From Mycobacterium sp. JS623 (GTDB lineage: Bacteria; Actinomycetota; Actinomycetes; Mycobacteriales; Mycobacteriaceae): 64,000 nucleotides of DNA. The stretch spans positions 1,178,001 through 1,242,000 of the forward strand of contig NC_019966.1 in assembly GCF_000328565.1 (NCBI RefSeq). Direction: 5' to 3'. Of the stretch, positions 17,501 to 30,781 are shown piece after piece (within the stretch, counting starts at the first letter, position 1; each line of letters begins with the position of its first letter). The position numbers were made by a program, and so were the translations under genes. The notes beneath the pieces were generated by a model. It worked only from the letters and a program-made list of their open reading frames with translations. It was not told the origin of the DNA and ran no database searches.

Positions 17501-19043
17501 ATGTCGGAAAGCCAAGTCTCCGTTGTCATCTCAGGTGCTGGGCCCAACGGGCTGATGCTCGCGTGCGAACTGGCCCTTGCCGGTGTACGGCCGGTGGTGC
17601 TCGAGCGACTGCCCGCACCCAGTGACGAGCCGAAGGCCAACGGCATGGTCGGTCAGGTCATTCGGCTACTGGACATGCGGGGGCTGTACCAACGTTTCAC
17701 CGGTTCGGACGAACCGCCAAAGCCACTGTACGAGTGGATCTTCAGTGGCATGTCCGTGCCGCTGTTCGGCATGGCGGACAATCCGATGTACGCGCTGATG
17801 ATGGGTCAGCCGAAGCTTGTCCAATCGCTTGACGAGCGTGCCCGCGAGCTCGGTGTCGACGTGCGCTGGGGCCACGAGTTGATCAGCCTCGAATCCCATT
17901 CGGACGGTGTGAAAGTCGTTGTTTCAACACCAGACGAGACATATGAGTTGGAGGCCGCTTACCTCGTCGGTGCCGACGGCGGACGCAGCACCGTCCGCAA
18001 GTTGGCAGGCATCGACTTTCCCGGTCACACATCGAACACCGTCGCGCGGATCGCCCACGTGCGACTGCCGGATGAGGTCCTTACCCCCAACGGCGATATC
18101 GATCTGCCCGGCGTCCGGCCGCTGTCGTTCGGCCACAACCGGCTCGACAGCGGTGGACTCATCTATGCCCCGTTCGAGCGTGACCGCCCGATGCTTGGCA
18201 CCATCGAGTTCGACAATCCTGCCGACGATGCCGAGCCGATGACCATCGACGAACTGCGTGACAGCGCACGGCGGGTGCTCGGTGTCGATCTGCCGATGGA
18301 GCTGCCGAACGACGACAAACCAAATGCGTTGCGCCGCATCAGTGGTCAGAACACCCGCCAGGCCGACCGCTACCGCGCGGGCAACATCTTCCTGCTTGGC
18401 GATTCCGCGCACGTGCACTCCGCGATGGGTGGGCCGGGGTTGAACCTCGGTCTGCAGGACGCAATGAATCTCGGCTGGAAACTGGCCGCCGCGGTCAACG
18501 GCTGGGCGCCCGCAGATCTGCTCGACACCTATCACAGCGAGCGTTATCGCGTCGGGCAGCGCGTGATGATGCATTCCATGTCGCAGACGGGCCCTCTTCG
18601 GGCCAGGACCCGAGATCGCCAAGCTGCGAGAGCTCTTCAACGAGCTACTGCAGTTGCCGAGCGTCGCCGAACACATGGCACACCTGCTTGCCGGCTCCGA
18701 CGTGCGCTACGACGTGGGCGACGATCACCCGCTTGCGGGCCGGTTGGTGCCCGACGCGACGCTGGACGATGGCCGGCGCATAGCCGACCTTCTGCATCAG
18801 GCACGCCCGGTTCTGCTTGACCAGTCCGGCGGACGGGTGGGCGACGCCGCGCGGGGTTGGGCCGACCGCGTAGACGTCGTCACTGGATCAAGTGCCGACG
18901 TTGCCGCCTGCGGGCTACTCCTTCGGCCCGATGGCTATGTCGCTTGGGCGGCAAGCACTTTCGATGCATACGACGAAGCGCGGTTGCGCGGTGCGTTGCA
19001 GCGGTGGTTTGGCGTCAGGGCCGCAGAGCGCGACGAACGTTAG
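17501..19043 (+). pseudogene. FAD-dependent monooxygenase (PheA/TfdB type) with a one-base insertion
   Basis: Aromatic-ring type flavoprotein monooxygenase. The first frame shows the FAD-binding GxGxxG motif (VVISGAGPNGLMLACELA), a DG-like motif (VGADGGRSTVRKLAG) and GDSAHVHSAMGGPGLNLGLQDA, all intact to SMSQT near residue 365. There an extra G within 18589-18591 shifts the frame into a meaningless Arg/Ala-rich tail ending at 18820. In the correct frame the protein would continue ALFGPGPEIAKLRELFNELL and on to a thioredoxin-like C-terminal domain ending at 19043, total about 513 residues. Either a real frameshift or a base-calling error. Downstream of, and likely regulated by, the TetR gene at 16893. 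Convergent with the methyltransferase gene (4-bp overlap). Confidence 0.85.
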
Positions 19044-19771
19044 GCCAGCGTCGCCCTGATGCCCACCGTCACGTACGGCAGCGCAAGGCCGTTGGTGTTG
19101 GCCAACGCGGGATGCGTGGCCAGCAGTTCGCGAACTCGATCCAGCGTCCGGGTGCGCACCTTCTCCGGCGACGTGATGCAGTAACTGCGCGATGCAACGA
19201 GGTCGATAAGCGCTTGCGGCGTCAGGTAACTCGTCCACTCGACGTGATGGCGCTCGACGTCGGTGAACGGCGCAGGCAGCGTTACCTTTTGGCTGAACGG
19301 GTCGTCCTCGTGGCCGATGATGCGGCTCAGATCCTTGACCCAGCCCAGCCGCTCGTCGCGGGTGTTCCACACCAGGCCGAGCCGGCCGCCAGGCCGCAGC
19401 ACGCGCGCGATCTCCTTGGCGGCCAGTTCGGAGTCGAACCAATGCCACGCCTGCGCCACCAGCACCGCGTCGACGCTGTCGTCGGGCAGCGGGATGTCTT
19501 CGGCGGTGCCCAACAGGGCGGGCGTATCCGGCAGCGAATTACTCAGCAGCTCGAGCATCTCCGGAATGGGATCGACCGCGACTACAGCGAGCCCGCGCTC
19601 GACGAGCCGGGTGGTCAGCTTTCCGGTGCCGGCGCCGAGGTCGAGCACGTCGCGTGCATCAGCGGGCAGCAGCCAGTCAATCACTTCGGGTGGGTACGAC
19701 GGTCGGCCCCGCTCGTATGCCGCGGCTTCTGCGCCGAACGACAGTGAACGCCGCTGCCTGGGGTCGGTCAC
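19040..19771 (-). CDS. Class I SAM-dependent methyltransferase
   Basis: A 243-residue methyltransferase, same length and position as Rv3342. GTG 19771 is chosen because it overlaps the metX stop (GTGA), indicating translational coupling. Motif [20 protein letters not shown] is near residue 45, motif post-[13 protein letters not shown], and the acidic [18 protein letters not shown] segment is near residue 95. Third gene of the metY-metX operon, so it is under the SAM-IV riboswitch. Acceptor substrate unknown; because it uses SAM and is co-regulated with methionine synthesis it may serve SAM homeostasis, which is only inference. Confidence 0.88.
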   Translation of the reverse strand: MTDPRQRRSLSFGAEAAAYERGRPSYPPEVIDWLLPADARDVLDLGAGTGKLTTRLVERGLAVVAVDPIPEMLELLSNSLPDTPALLGTAEDIPLPDDSVDAVLVAQAWHWFDSELAAKEIARVLRPGGRLGLVWNTRDERLGWVKDLSRIIGHEDDPFSQKVTLPAPFTDVERHHVEWTSYLTPQALIDLVASRSYCITSPEKVRTRTLDRVRELLATHPALANTNGLALPYVTVGIRATLA

Positions 19772-20889
19772 CGCTCGGCCAGCTCCAACGTCCGACGAAT
19801 CAACTTGCCCACCGCCTCGGTCTCCAAGAGGAATCCGTCGTGGCCGTAGATCGAGTCGACCACGTTCAGCTCGGTACAACCAGGCAACAGCTCGGCCAAT
19901 TCCTCCTGCAGCCGCAGCGGGTACAGCCGGTCGGACGTGATGCCGCCGAGGACCGTCGGAACCGGGCAGCCGCGCAGGGCCGCCTCGACGCCGCCGCGAC
20001 CGCGACCCACGTCGTGGCTCGACAGCGATTCACTCAGCGCCACGTAAGTGCCGGCGTCGAAGCGCGCCAGCAGCTTGCGGCCCTGGTGCTCCAGATAGCT
20101 CTGCACCGCGTAGCGGCCGCCCGTCGCCGGATCCTCACCGTCCTGCGGAGTGTTGCCGAAGCGGCTGTCCAGCTCTTCCTCGCCGCGATACGTGAGATGC
20201 GCGAAGCGCCGCGCGATCTCCATGCCGACATCGGGCGAACGTCCGGTGCCGTAGTAGTCGCCGTTCTGCCAGCCAGGGTCGGACTTGATGGCCGCGATCT
20301 GCGTGCTCTGCGTGCCGATCTGATCGGCCGTCGCGCGAGCACCGACGGCCAACACCAGCGCGGCGCGCACCGCATCGGGGTGGCTGACGATCCACTCCAG
20401 TGCCCGTGCGCCGCCCATGGAGCCGCCGACCACCGCGGCTACGTCGGTGATGCCAAGCGCAGCCAGCGCAGCGACGTCCGCCTCGACCTGATCGCGGATG
20501 GAAATCAGCGGAAACCTTGAGCCCCAAGGCTTTCCGTCTGGCGCGGGCGAGCTCGGGCCCGTCGACCCGCGGAAGCCGCCGAGCACATTGGTGGACACCG
20601 CACACCAGCGGTCGGTGTCGATTGGCGCGCCGGGGCCGGCGACACCTTCCCACCAACCTTCGGTCTCGTCGCCAGGGCCACTCGGGCCGGTGACGTGTGA
20701 GTCGCCGGTCAACGCGTGCAGCACGACGACGACGTTGTCGCGGTTGGTCGACAGTTCGCCCCACCGTTGCACTGCGATCGTGACGTCGTCGATGACCGCG
20801 CCGTTCTCCAGCGTCAGCGGGCCGATGTCGACATAGCCGACTTCGCCCTCGGCGGGCAGGGTCGTGGTACTCACGTCAATCACCGTCAT
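19768..20889 (-). CDS. metX: Homoserine O-acetyltransferase
   Basis: Acetyl-CoA-dependent acylation of L-homoserine, the committed step of methionine synthesis (MetX, often called metA in mycobacteria). 373 residues, alpha/beta hydrolase fold. Catalytic triad by count: Ser157 in GGSMGG, Asp320 in [10 protein letters not shown] and His350 in IYGHDGFL. Family blocks [12 protein letters not shown] and [16 protein letters not shown] are intact. Starts 1 bp into the metY stop region (shared base 20889) and overlaps the methyltransferase by 4 bp. Its product feeds MetY directly. Regulated by the riboswitch at 22278-22397. Confidence 0.97.
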   Translation of the reverse strand: MTVIDVSTTTLPAEGEVGYVDIGPLTLENGAVIDDVTIAVQRWGELSTNRDNVVVVLHALTGDSHVTGPSGPGDETEGWWEGVAGPGAPIDTDRWCAVSTNVLGGFRGSTGPSSPAPDGKPWGSRFPLISIRDQVEADVAALAALGITDVAAVVGGSMGGARALEWIVSHPDAVRAALVLAVGARATADQIGTQSTQIAAIKSDPGWQNGDYYGTGRSPDVGMEIARRFAHLTYRGEEELDSRFGNTPQDGEDPATGGRYAVQSYLEHQGRKLLARFDAGTYVALSESLSSHDVGRGRGGVEAALRGCPVPTVLGGITSDRLYPLRLQEELAELLPGCTELNVVDSIYGHDGFLLETEAVGKLIRRTLELAER

Positions 20890-22235
20890 CAGAACGCCGC
20901 CGCGGTCTTCGGGTCGGCCGCCGCCGATGCACTGAACGGCTTGGCCGCGGCGAAGCCCTGCTCCAGGTCGGCCACGATGTCGTCGATGCCCTCGATGCCG
21001 ACCGCCAGTCGCACCAGGCCGGGTGTCACGCCGGTGGCCAACTGCTCTTCCGGGGTGAGCTGCGCGTGCGTCGTCGACGCCGGGTGGATCACCAGCGAGC
21101 GCACGTCGCCGATGTTCGCGACGTGGCTGTGCAGCGTCAGCGCATTGACGAACGCCTTACCCGCGTCGATGCCGCCGGCCAGCTCGAACGCCAGGACCGC
21201 ACCGGTTCCCTTGGGGGCCAGCTTCTTTCCGAGCTCGTACCACGGCGAGGTCGGCAACCCGGCGTAGTTCACCGACGTCACGTCAGGACGCCCCGCCAGG
21301 AATTCCGCCACCTTTTGCGCGTTCTCCACATGGCGTTCAACGCGCAGGCTCAGCGTCTCCAGTCCCTGTGCGACCAGGAACGCGTTGAACGGCGCGGCCG
21401 CGGAGCCGAGATCGCGCAGCAGTTGCACCCGGGCCTTCAATGCGAATGCCGGCGGGCCGAGTTCGGCGAACACCACGCCGTGATAGCTCGGGTCCGGCGT
21501 GGTGAAGCCGGGGAACTTGCCGTTGGTCCAGTCGAAGGTGCCGCCGTCGACGATCACGCCCGCGATCGCCGCGCCGTGTCCGCCCAGGTACTTCGTCGCC
21601 GAATGCACGACGATGTCGGCGCCGTGGGACAGCGGCTGAATCAGGTACGGGGTGGCGACGGTGTTGTCGACGATCAACGGCACACCGGCGTCATGCGCGA
21701 TGGCCGCGACGTTCGGGATATCGAGGATGTCGTTCTGCGGATTCGAGATGGTCTCACCGAAGAACGCTTTGGTGTTCGGCTTGGCTGCCGCGCGCCAGGA
21801 CTCCAGATCGTCGGGGTTCTCGACGAAGCTGACCTCGATGCCGAGCTTGGGCAGCGTGTAGTGGAACAGGTTGTAGGTGCCGCCGTAGAGCCGCGGGCTG
21901 GACACGATGTGGTCGCCCGCGTTGGCGAGGTTGAGGATCGCGAAGGTTTCCGCGGCCTGACCGGACGCCAGGAACAGCGCGGCGACGCCGCCTTCCAGCG
22001 CCGCGATGCGCTGCTCGACGACGTCCTGAGTCGGGTTCATGATCCGGGTGTAGATGTTGCCGGGCTCGGCGAGGCCGAATAGGGCGGCGGCGTGCTCTGT
22101 GCTGTTGAACGTGTACGACGTGGTCTGGTAAATCGGCAGCGCCCGCGCATTGGTCGCGATATCGGGCGTCTGACCGGCGTGGACCTGCTTGGTTTCAAAC
22201 GACCACTGTGCCGTCGGATCATCTGGCGTGCTCAT
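20889..22235 (-). CDS. metY: O-acetylhomoserine sulfhydrylase
   Basis: PLP-dependent enzyme of the Cys/Met metabolism family, 448 residues. It makes homocysteine from O-acetylhomoserine and sulfide (called metC/metY in mycobacteria). The PLP lysine is in [11 protein letters not shown] (Lys215) and the PLP aspartate in [16 protein letters not shown] (Asp190). The start ATG 22235 has a strong ribosome-binding site GGAGGT 9-10 bp upstream. First gene of the metY-metX-methyltransferase operon, downstream of a SAM-IV riboswitch. Confidence 0.96.
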   Translation of the reverse strand: MSTPDDPTAQWSFETKQVHAGQTPDIATNARALPIYQTTSYTFNSTEHAAALFGLAEPGNIYTRIMNPTQDVVEQRIAALEGGVAALFLASGQAAETFAILNLANAGDHIVSSPRLYGGTYNLFHYTLPKLGIEVSFVENPDDLESWRAAAKPNTKAFFGETISNPQNDILDIPNVAAIAHDAGVPLIVDNTVATPYLIQPLSHGADIVVHSATKYLGGHGAAIAGVIVDGGTFDWTNGKFPGFTTPDPSYHGVVFAELGPPAFALKARVQLLRDLGSAAAPFNAFLVAQGLETLSLRVERHVENAQKVAEFLAGRPDVTSVNYAGLPTSPWYELGKKLAPKGTGAVLAFELAGGIDAGKAFVNALTLHSHVANIGDVRSLVIHPASTTHAQLTPEEQLATGVTPGLVRLAVGIEGIDDIVADLEQGFAAAKPFSASAAADPKTAAAF

Positions 22236-22277
22236 GCGAAACGGACCTCCATCTGTCTCTGGGGGCCCGTCACAACG

Positions 22278-22397
22278 GACCCGCGCTTGCCGGTAGCCAG
22301 TTGCGGCTACTCAACCTGGTCAATCACCCGGGGCACCCCACCGCGGTTGGAGGGTTGCCGGCCAGCAAGCCGGGGCTTGACGCTGGCACTCATGACC
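22278..22397 (-). promoter_or_regulatory. SAM-IV riboswitch upstream of metY
   Basis: On the minus strand a roughly 120-nt element runs from GGTCATGAGTGCCAGCGTCA to CGGCAAGCGCGGGTC. Key parts: the GGTCATGAGTGCC entry, the CCCCGGCTTGCTGG stem, GGCAACCCTCC, GGTGGGGTGCCCCGGGTGA and the closing TTGACC, then a further hairpin GTAGCCGCAACTGGCTAC. This matches my memory of the SAM-IV class found before methionine genes in actinobacteria. It ends 43 nt before the metY start. No intrinsic terminator is evident in between, so control is probably at translation initiation, which is inference. Confidence 0.92.
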
Positions 22398-22635
22398 GAT
22401 GAGAAGGGTATCGCATGCCGCTGACTGGATGCCACCGGCGGGTTTCGTCCCGACCGCTCCCCGCCATGGTCGCGGTGGCACAGCGGCCCAGACATCGGGA
22501 GAATTTCCCTATGTTCGCCCAGCACAGAAGCTACTGATCAGTAGCCAAGCTGGCCCTTCGCGTACCCGATGCTGCTTGTAGTCTGGCCCGCGAGTAGCAC
22601 GAATAGATCCGATACTGACGCCGGGAGACAACACA
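22398..22635. other. Divergent promoter region metY / icd
   Basis: Part of a 400-bp gene-free stretch. It must hold the promoters of the metY operon (minus strand; a GATACC hexamer at about 22408-22413 on that strand could be its -10) and of the isocitrate dehydrogenase gene (plus strand, with GGGAG about 10 bp before its ATG). No repeat, hairpin or extra coding region is visible. Promoter positions are guesses. Confidence 0.4.
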
Positions 22636-24873
<2,238 letters not shown>

Positions 24874-24888
24874 CCCGGTGACAAAGGG

Positions 24889-25719
24889 TTAGCCGAAGGC
24901 CTTGCGCGGCGGCGTCGCGTACCGGTCGACGAAGCTGACGATCAGGTCGGCAACGCGCTGCGGTGCTTCGAACATCGGGATGTGTCCGACGGCGTCCAGA
25001 TGCGTGATTTCCGTGGCCTCCGGCAGGTGTTTGGTGAAGTGCCGGGTGAACCGTGGGTGCGGCAGCACGTGGTCCTTCTCGCAGATGACCAGATGCGTCG
25101 GCGCACTGCTATCGGCCAGCTCCTGGAGGCCGGGAAGCAACAGGGATTTGACCAACAGCTGGTAGTACGCCGGGCAGTGGGTCACGTCGTCGATGATGTC
25201 GAGCCAGTCCTCGTCGCTGAGCTTGTCGGCGCTCGCACTGATCGGCACGTAGCCGAGTTGACGGACGTACGGCAGCTTCAGGGCGCGAGGGCCGAGCGCC
25301 TTGGCGGCCAGCCAAACGGGCAAGCCGGCCAGGAACTTGCCGACGATCTCGAACTTCGCGGGCGTCAGGTGGCTCCAGCCACCGGCCGGTGCTATCCCGG
25401 TCAGCGTCCGGGCTCGCCCGCGGCACTCCAGCTCGAAGGCCACCCAGCCGCCCAGCGAGTTACCGACGATGTGTGCGGTGTCCCAGCCCAGTTCGTCCAT
25501 CCGACGTTCCATGTCGTCGGCCAGCTCGGCGGTGTCCAGGAAGAACCTGCCTTTGACGCCGCCGTTGTGGCCGGGCATGGTCGGGGCGAGCACCTCGTAA
25601 CGGCCAGTGCCAGCAATCAGCGGTGCAACGCCTTTCCACACGCTCTGGGACATCATGAACGGATGCAGCAAAAGCATCGGCTCGCCGGAACCCAGGTGAA
25701 TCGGTGCTCGGTCGGTCAT
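24889..25719 (-). CDS. Alpha/beta hydrolase
   Basis: A 276-residue alpha/beta hydrolase with start at 25719 (MTDRAPIHLGSGEPMLLLHP). Nucleophile elbow IVGNSLGGWVAFELE, catalytic Asp region VICEKDHVLP, and the last His in DAVGHIPMFEAPQ. A HPF-type oxyanion loop LLLHPFMMSQSVW is at the N-terminus. Homologous genes lie between icd and trpS in other mycobacteria. Substrate unknown; ester, lactone or haloalkane-type substrates all fit the family. Convergent with icd. Confidence 0.87.
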   Translation of the reverse strand: MTDRAPIHLGSGEPMLLLHPFMMSQSVWKGVAPLIAGTGRYEVLAPTMPGHNGGVKGRFFLDTAELADDMERRMDELGWDTAHIVGNSLGGWVAFELECRGRARTLTGIAPAGGWSHLTPAKFEIVGKFLAGLPVWLAAKALGPRALKLPYVRQLGYVPISASADKLSDEDWLDIIDDVTHCPAYYQLLVKSLLLPGLQELADSSAPTHLVICEKDHVLPHPRFTRHFTKHLPEATEITHLDAVGHIPMFEAPQRVADLIVSFVDRYATPPRKAFG

Positions 25720-25780
25720 AGGCCCGACACTAAAGGCGATACCGGCGGTACCGCAAGCCCGCTGGCTACCGTCTGGGGCA

Positions 25781-25959
25781 GTGATCATCACCACCATCAA
25801 TGTCAACGGCATCGGGGCTGCGATCAAGCAGCGGTCCGACCAGAACCGCGGGCTGCTGCCGTGGCTGGCCGAGACGAAGGCCGATGGGTGGAGCGGGCCG
25901 AGGCGTACGCGCTGCGGTGGTCCGACCACGCGCCGGTGACGGTCGAATACAGTCCTTAA
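25781..25959 (+). pseudogene. xthA: Exonuclease III (xthA) remnant with large internal deletion
   Basis: Starting at GTG 25781, codons read VIITTINVNGIGAAIKQRS and on to LAETKAD, the normal N-terminus of an exodeoxyribonuclease III/AP endonuclease (first beta strand with the NVNG motif). In another frame, ending at TAA 25957-25959, the codons read VERAEAYALRWSDHAPVTVEYSP, the normal ExoIII C-terminus with the catalytic SDH motif. About 200 codons between are missing and the junction near 25885-25890 is out of frame. The intact family is about 260-290 residues. The relic lies upstream of ndh and trpS on the same strand. Confidence 0.85.
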
Positions 25960-25967
25960 TTGTCGCC

Positions 25968-26023
25968 GAGTGTGGACTTGTGTCACGCGAAACCCGCGTG
26001 AAGTGTGTATTAACCCCACACTC
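25968..26023. terminator. Nested inverted repeats downstream of the xthA relic
   Basis: Outer arms GAGTGTGG (25968-25975) and CCACACTC (26016-26023) enclose a perfect 7-bp palindrome TCACGCG-5nt-CGCGTGA (25983-26001). It could end xthA transcripts or be a regulatory site for ndh, which starts at 26055. Confidence 0.4.
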
Positions 26024-26054
26024 GCCGGTGTGATTGACGGGTTAGGGTCGGCCA

Positions 26055-27410
26055 ATGAGCGAATCCGGCAGCCACAAGCGCCATCGCGTCGTCATCATCG
26101 GCTCGGGCTTCGGCGGCCTGTTCGCCGCCAAGCATCTCAAGCGCGCTGACGTCGACGTCACCATGATCGCGAAGACCACCCACCATCTGTTCCAGCCGCT
26201 GCTGTACCAGGTAGCGACAGGCATCCTCTCGGTCGGTGAGATCGCGCCCGCGACGCGAATCATCTTGCGTAAGCAGAAGAATGCCGAAGTGTTGCTCGGC
26301 GACGTCGTTGGGATCGACCTGAAGAACAAGACCGTCACCTCCAAGTTGCTCGACTGGGAGCGGGTCACGCCGTTCGACAGCCTCATCGTTGCGGCGGGCG
26401 CGCAGCAGTCGTACTTCGGCAACGACCAGTTCGAGGCTTTTGCGCCCGGAATGAAGACCGTCGACGACGCACTCGAATTGCGCGGTCGGATCCTCGGTGC
26501 GTTCGAAGCGGCCGAGGTGACGACGTCGGAAGAGGAACGCAAACGGCGGCTGACGTTCGTCGTGGTCGGCGCGGGACCAACGGGCGTCGAGGTGGTCGGC
26601 CAGATCGCCGAGCTCGCGGACCGCACCCTGACCGGGGCGTTCCGGACGATCGACCCGGCGCAGGCACGGGTGATTCTCGTCGAGGCCGCGCCCGCGGTGT
26701 TGCCGCCGATGGGGCCGAAGCTCGGACTCAAGGCGCAGCGCCGGCTGGAGAAAATGGGCGTCGAGGTCAAGCTGAACACGATGGTGACCGACGTCGACTA
26801 CATGGGCCTGACTGTCAAGGAGAAAAACGGCGAGGAGTACCGCATCGAGTGCGCCGTCAAGGTCTGGTCGGCCGGCGTGCAGGCCAGCCCGCTCGGCAGG
26901 CAGATCGCCGAGCAGTCCGACGGGACGGAGGTCGATCGGGCCGGCCGGGTCGTCGTCGAGCAGGATCTCACGGTGAAGGGTCATCCGAATGTCTTCGTGA
27001 TCGGGGACCTGATGAGCGTGCCGGGCGTGCCCGGCCAGGCGCAGGGCGCGATCCAGGGCGCCGTGTACGCCACGAAACAGATCAAGGCTGAACTCAAGGG
27101 TGGCGACCCAACGGCGCGAAAGCCGTTCAAGTACTTCGACAAAGGCAGCATGGCGACGGTCTCGCGGTTTTCCGCGGTGTGCCAGATCGGCAAGCTGGAG
27201 TTCGGCGGTTTCCTCGCGTGGCTGGCGTGGCTTGGCCTGCACCTCTACTACCTGGTGGGTGGGCGCAACCGGCTGATGGCCGTGATCTCGTGGTTCATCA
27301 CGTTCCTCGGCAGAGGGCGCGGCCAGATGGCGATCACCGAGCGATGGGTGTTCGCGCGCAGGGCACTGGAACAGTCGCGGGAGCAGAGCGCCCAAAAATC
27401 CATTGGTTGA
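26055..27410 (+). CDS. ndh: Type II NADH dehydrogenase
   Basis: Single-subunit, non-proton-pumping NADH:menaquinone oxidoreductase, 451 residues, bound to the inner face of the membrane. FAD-binding GxGxxG VVIIGSGFGGLFAAKHL near residue 12; NADH-binding FVVVGAGPTGVEVVGQIAEL near 170; FAD-binding VFVIGDLMSVPG near 313. The C-terminal hydrophobic/amphipathic stretch (FLAWLAWLGLHLYYLVGGRNR) anchors the enzyme. A standard mycobacterial Ndh/NdhA; which paralogue cannot be decided here. Followed by trpS 22 bp downstream on the same strand. Confidence 0.93.
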   Translation: MSESGSHKRHRVVIIGSGFGGLFAAKHLKRADVDVTMIAKTTHHLFQPLLYQVATGILSVGEIAPATRIILRKQKNAEVLLGDVVGIDLKNKTVTSKLLDWERVTPFDSLIVAAGAQQSYFGNDQFEAFAPGMKTVDDALELRGRILGAFEAAEVTTSEEERKRRLTFVVVGAGPTGVEVVGQIAELADRTLTGAFRTIDPAQARVILVEAAPAVLPPMGPKLGLKAQRRLEKMGVEVKLNTMVTDVDYMGLTVKEKNGEEYRIECAVKVWSAGVQASPLGRQIAEQSDGTEVDRAGRVVVEQDLTVKGHPNVFVIGDLMSVPGVPGQAQGAIQGAVYATKQIKAELKGGDPTARKPFKYFDKGSMATVSRFSAVCQIGKLEFGGFLAWLAWLGLHLYYLVGGRNRLMAVISWFITFLGRGRGQMAITERWVFARRALEQSREQSAQKSIG

Positions 27411-27426
27411 GCCGTGCGAAACTTGA

Positions 27427-28446
<1,020 letters not shown>

Positions 28447-28464
28447 CGCTTTCGGGAGGCTGGG

Positions 28465-29493
28465 ATGACGGAACCGGCCGAGGAGAAACCGGGAATTCTG
28501 GATCGCCTGAGGGCACGGTACGGCTGGTTCGACCATGTGATGCGGGCGCAAGGGCGCTATCAGGACAGCAAGGGCGACTTCTACGCCGCGGGCATCACGT
28601 ATTTCACGGTCTTCGCCTTGTTCCCAATGCTGATGGTCGCATTCGCGATCGGTGGCTTCGTTCTCGCCAGCCACCCCGAGCTGCTCGCCGAGATCGAGGA
28701 CAAGATCAAGTCGACGGTATCCGGTGACGTCGCCCAGCAGCTGGTCAAGTTGATGGAATCGGCGATCGCGTCGCGCACCTCGGTCGGCATCATCGGCCTT
28801 GCCGCAGCCGCGTGGGCGGGCCTGGGCTGGATGGCGAATCTGCGGGAGGCGCTGACGCAAATGTGGGGCCTGATGCGGCATGAGCCGCCTGGCTTTGTGC
28901 GCACCAAGTTGTCGGATCTCATCGCGATCGTCGGGCTGTTCGTGGCGATCGTCGTGACCATCGCGCTTACCGCGCTCGGCAGCTCGGGTCTGATGAAACA
29001 TGTGCTGGAATGGCTTGGGCTGCAGGATCTTCCGGGTGTCGGCGTGGCGCTGCGGTTGGCTTCGTTGTTGGTGTCGATACTGGTGTCGTGGCTGCTGTTC
29101 GTCTGGATCATCGCGCGGTTGCCACGCGAGTCGGTCAGCCTCCGCAGTGCCGCGAGGGCCGGGCTGATGGCGGCGGTGGCCTTCGAAGTCTTCAAACAGG
29201 TCGGCACGATCTACCTCCGCTCGGTGGTCAGCGGCCCGGCGGGCGCGACGTTCGGTCCGGTGCTGGGCCTGATGGTGTTCGCCTACATCACCGCGCGGTT
29301 GATCCTGTTCGCGACGGCTTGGGCAGCGACGTCGACCGAAAACCTCGCCGAGGAACCGGTCGAGCCCCCGGCGCCGGCGCAGATCACTGCGCGGGTGCAG
29401 ATCCGCGAAGGACTCGGGGTGGGGGGTGCGTTAACTGCCGCCGCCGTGGGCGCCGTTGGCGCGCTGGGCTTTTCGCGGCTACGGAAGCACTAG
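28465..29493 (+). CDS. YihY/BrkB family membrane protein
   Basis: A 342-residue integral membrane protein of the YihY/virulence factor BrkB family (DUF/UPF0761), once misannotated as RNase BN. About six membrane helices: near residues 34-57, 95-116, 145-168, 185-212, 222-244 and 257-283. The family mark [12 protein letters not shown] is in helix 1. Its biochemical role is unknown. It starts 18 bp after trpS with a GGGAGG ribosome-binding site, so it is co-transcribed with it, as in M. tuberculosis (Rv3335c). Stop codons overlap those of dacB1 by 4 bp. Confidence 0.92.
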   Translation: MTEPAEEKPGILDRLRARYGWFDHVMRAQGRYQDSKGDFYAAGITYFTVFALFPMLMVAFAIGGFVLASHPELLAEIEDKIKSTVSGDVAQQLVKLMESAIASRTSVGIIGLAAAAWAGLGWMANLREALTQMWGLMRHEPPGFVRTKLSDLIAIVGLFVAIVVTIALTALGSSGLMKHVLEWLGLQDLPGVGVALRLASLLVSILVSWLLFVWIIARLPRESVSLRSAARAGLMAAVAFEVFKQVGTIYLRSVVSGPAGATFGPVLGLMVFAYITARLILFATAWAATSTENLAEEPVEPPAPAQITARVQIREGLGVGGALTAAAVGAVGALGFSRLRKH

Positions 29494-30713
29494 TGCTGCG
29501 GACGCCGGTTCAGTGAGCGAGCGCCCAGGATGAGTCCGAACACGATGATCGACCCCACGATGCCAACGCCAACCCGAACCGGCATCGCGTTGATGTCGGG
29601 CAGCGGCGTGGAGGCGGCGGTCGTCGCGGGGTTGGGCGCGGCGTCCGGCTTGGCGGCGAGCAGCGACGGATCGGGTTCGATCAGCGTGCCCACCTTGGTG
29701 CCGGGCGCGGTCGCAAAGCCGTAATCCAGTAGGTGCGCCGCCTGCTCCCAAGGCGCGATCGGCTGGCGTGTGCCGTGCAGCAGCACGGCCATCAGCCGGC
29801 GGCCATCATGGTTGGCTGCCCCGACGAATGTCTGCCCTGCGTCGTCGGTGTAGCCGGTCTTGCCACCCATCGCGCCAGGATAGTTGTAGAGCAACTGGTT
29901 GTCGTTTTCCACCGGATAGCCGACGTCGCCGCGGCCGGGAAAGTCGAAGCTGCGGGTGGCGACGATATCGGCGAAAGTCGGGTTCTGCCAAGCGAATCGA
30001 TAGAACAGTCCGAGGTCATATGCCGACGTGCTCATGCCCGGTCCGTCAAGGCCGGACGGCGTCGCCGCGCGGGTGTCGCGGCCGCCGAGCTTGCCGGCCA
30101 GGTCGTTGATCTTCTGTATCGCGGTGTCCATCCCGCCCAGCTGCATGGCCAGAGCGTGCGCGGCGTCGTTGCCCGAGTGCATCAGCAGACCGTGTAGCAG
30201 GTCGTTGATCGAATAGAAGCCGTTCTCGCCGACACCGACCTTGGTGCCCTCGGCGTTGGCGTCGTCCTGGGTGCCCGCCACGACCTTGTGGATCGGCAAC
30301 TCTCGCAACGCCTCCGTCGCGATCAGCACCTTGATGATGCTGGCGGGCCGATGCCTGCCGTGCGGGTCGCGCGCGGCGATGACGTCGCCGGTGTCGAGGT
30401 CGGCGACCAGCCACGCCTCGGCGGAGATGTCCTCGGGCACCGGCGGCGTGCCGGGGGCGGTAATAATGCCGCACCCGGACAGCGCGTCGCCACCGAGCGG
30501 CTTGGCGGGCACGGGCAGCGGAGCCGGCGGATCCCCGGCCTCAGGCACCTCGGAGGAGTCGACGGCCGGCGGCGTCGACTCCCGGTACGGGCATGTCGGG
30601 GCTTCCGGCGGCGCAGCGTCGGGCTGCGCCGTTGCCATCGCCGGCGCTGCTACCAGGAAAAGCGCCGCTGCCAGGGCGGCGGCGCGTGGAAACACGACTC
30701 GAATGTTCGCCAT
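29490..30713 (-). CDS. dacB1: D-alanyl-D-alanine carboxypeptidase DacB1
   Basis: Low-molecular-mass penicillin-binding protein (class C, type 5/DacF-like) that trims the terminal D-Ala of peptidoglycan stem peptides. 407 residues: signal peptide (1 to about 29), Pro-rich linker, then the catalytic domain with Ser125-x-x-Lys128 (ASIIKVL), Ser180-Gly-Asn182 (MHSGNDAAH) and Lys285-Thr-Gly (GGKTGYTD). All three motifs are intact. A C-terminal membrane helix ([18 protein letters not shown], about 380-398) anchors it outside the membrane. Corresponds to Rv3330. Confidence 0.95.
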   Translation of the reverse strand: MANIRVVFPRAAALAAALFLVAAPAMATAQPDAAPPEAPTCPYRESTPPAVDSSEVPEAGDPPAPLPVPAKPLGGDALSGCGIITAPGTPPVPEDISAEAWLVADLDTGDVIAARDPHGRHRPASIIKVLIATEALRELPIHKVVAGTQDDANAEGTKVGVGENGFYSINDLLHGLLMHSGNDAAHALAMQLGGMDTAIQKINDLAGKLGGRDTRAATPSGLDGPGMSTSAYDLGLFYRFAWQNPTFADIVATRSFDFPGRGDVGYPVENDNQLLYNYPGAMGGKTGYTDDAGQTFVGAANHDGRRLMAVLLHGTRQPIAPWEQAAHLLDYGFATAPGTKVGTLIEPDPSLLAAKPDAAPNPATTAASTPLPDINAMPVRVGVGIVGSIIVFGLILGARSLNRRPQH

Positions 30714-30781
30714 CGTGACCGCAGATTAGGCGGTTGTGGCTTGGTTCTAGCGGAGGCGCGCTGTGACTCATGAGTTTGGAG

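Noticed and set aside
25781..25800. Histidine-tag or vector-like sequence (CATCACCACCATCA-like bases)
   Set aside because: In frame it reads the normal ExoIII N-terminus VIITTINVNG, so it is native sequence.
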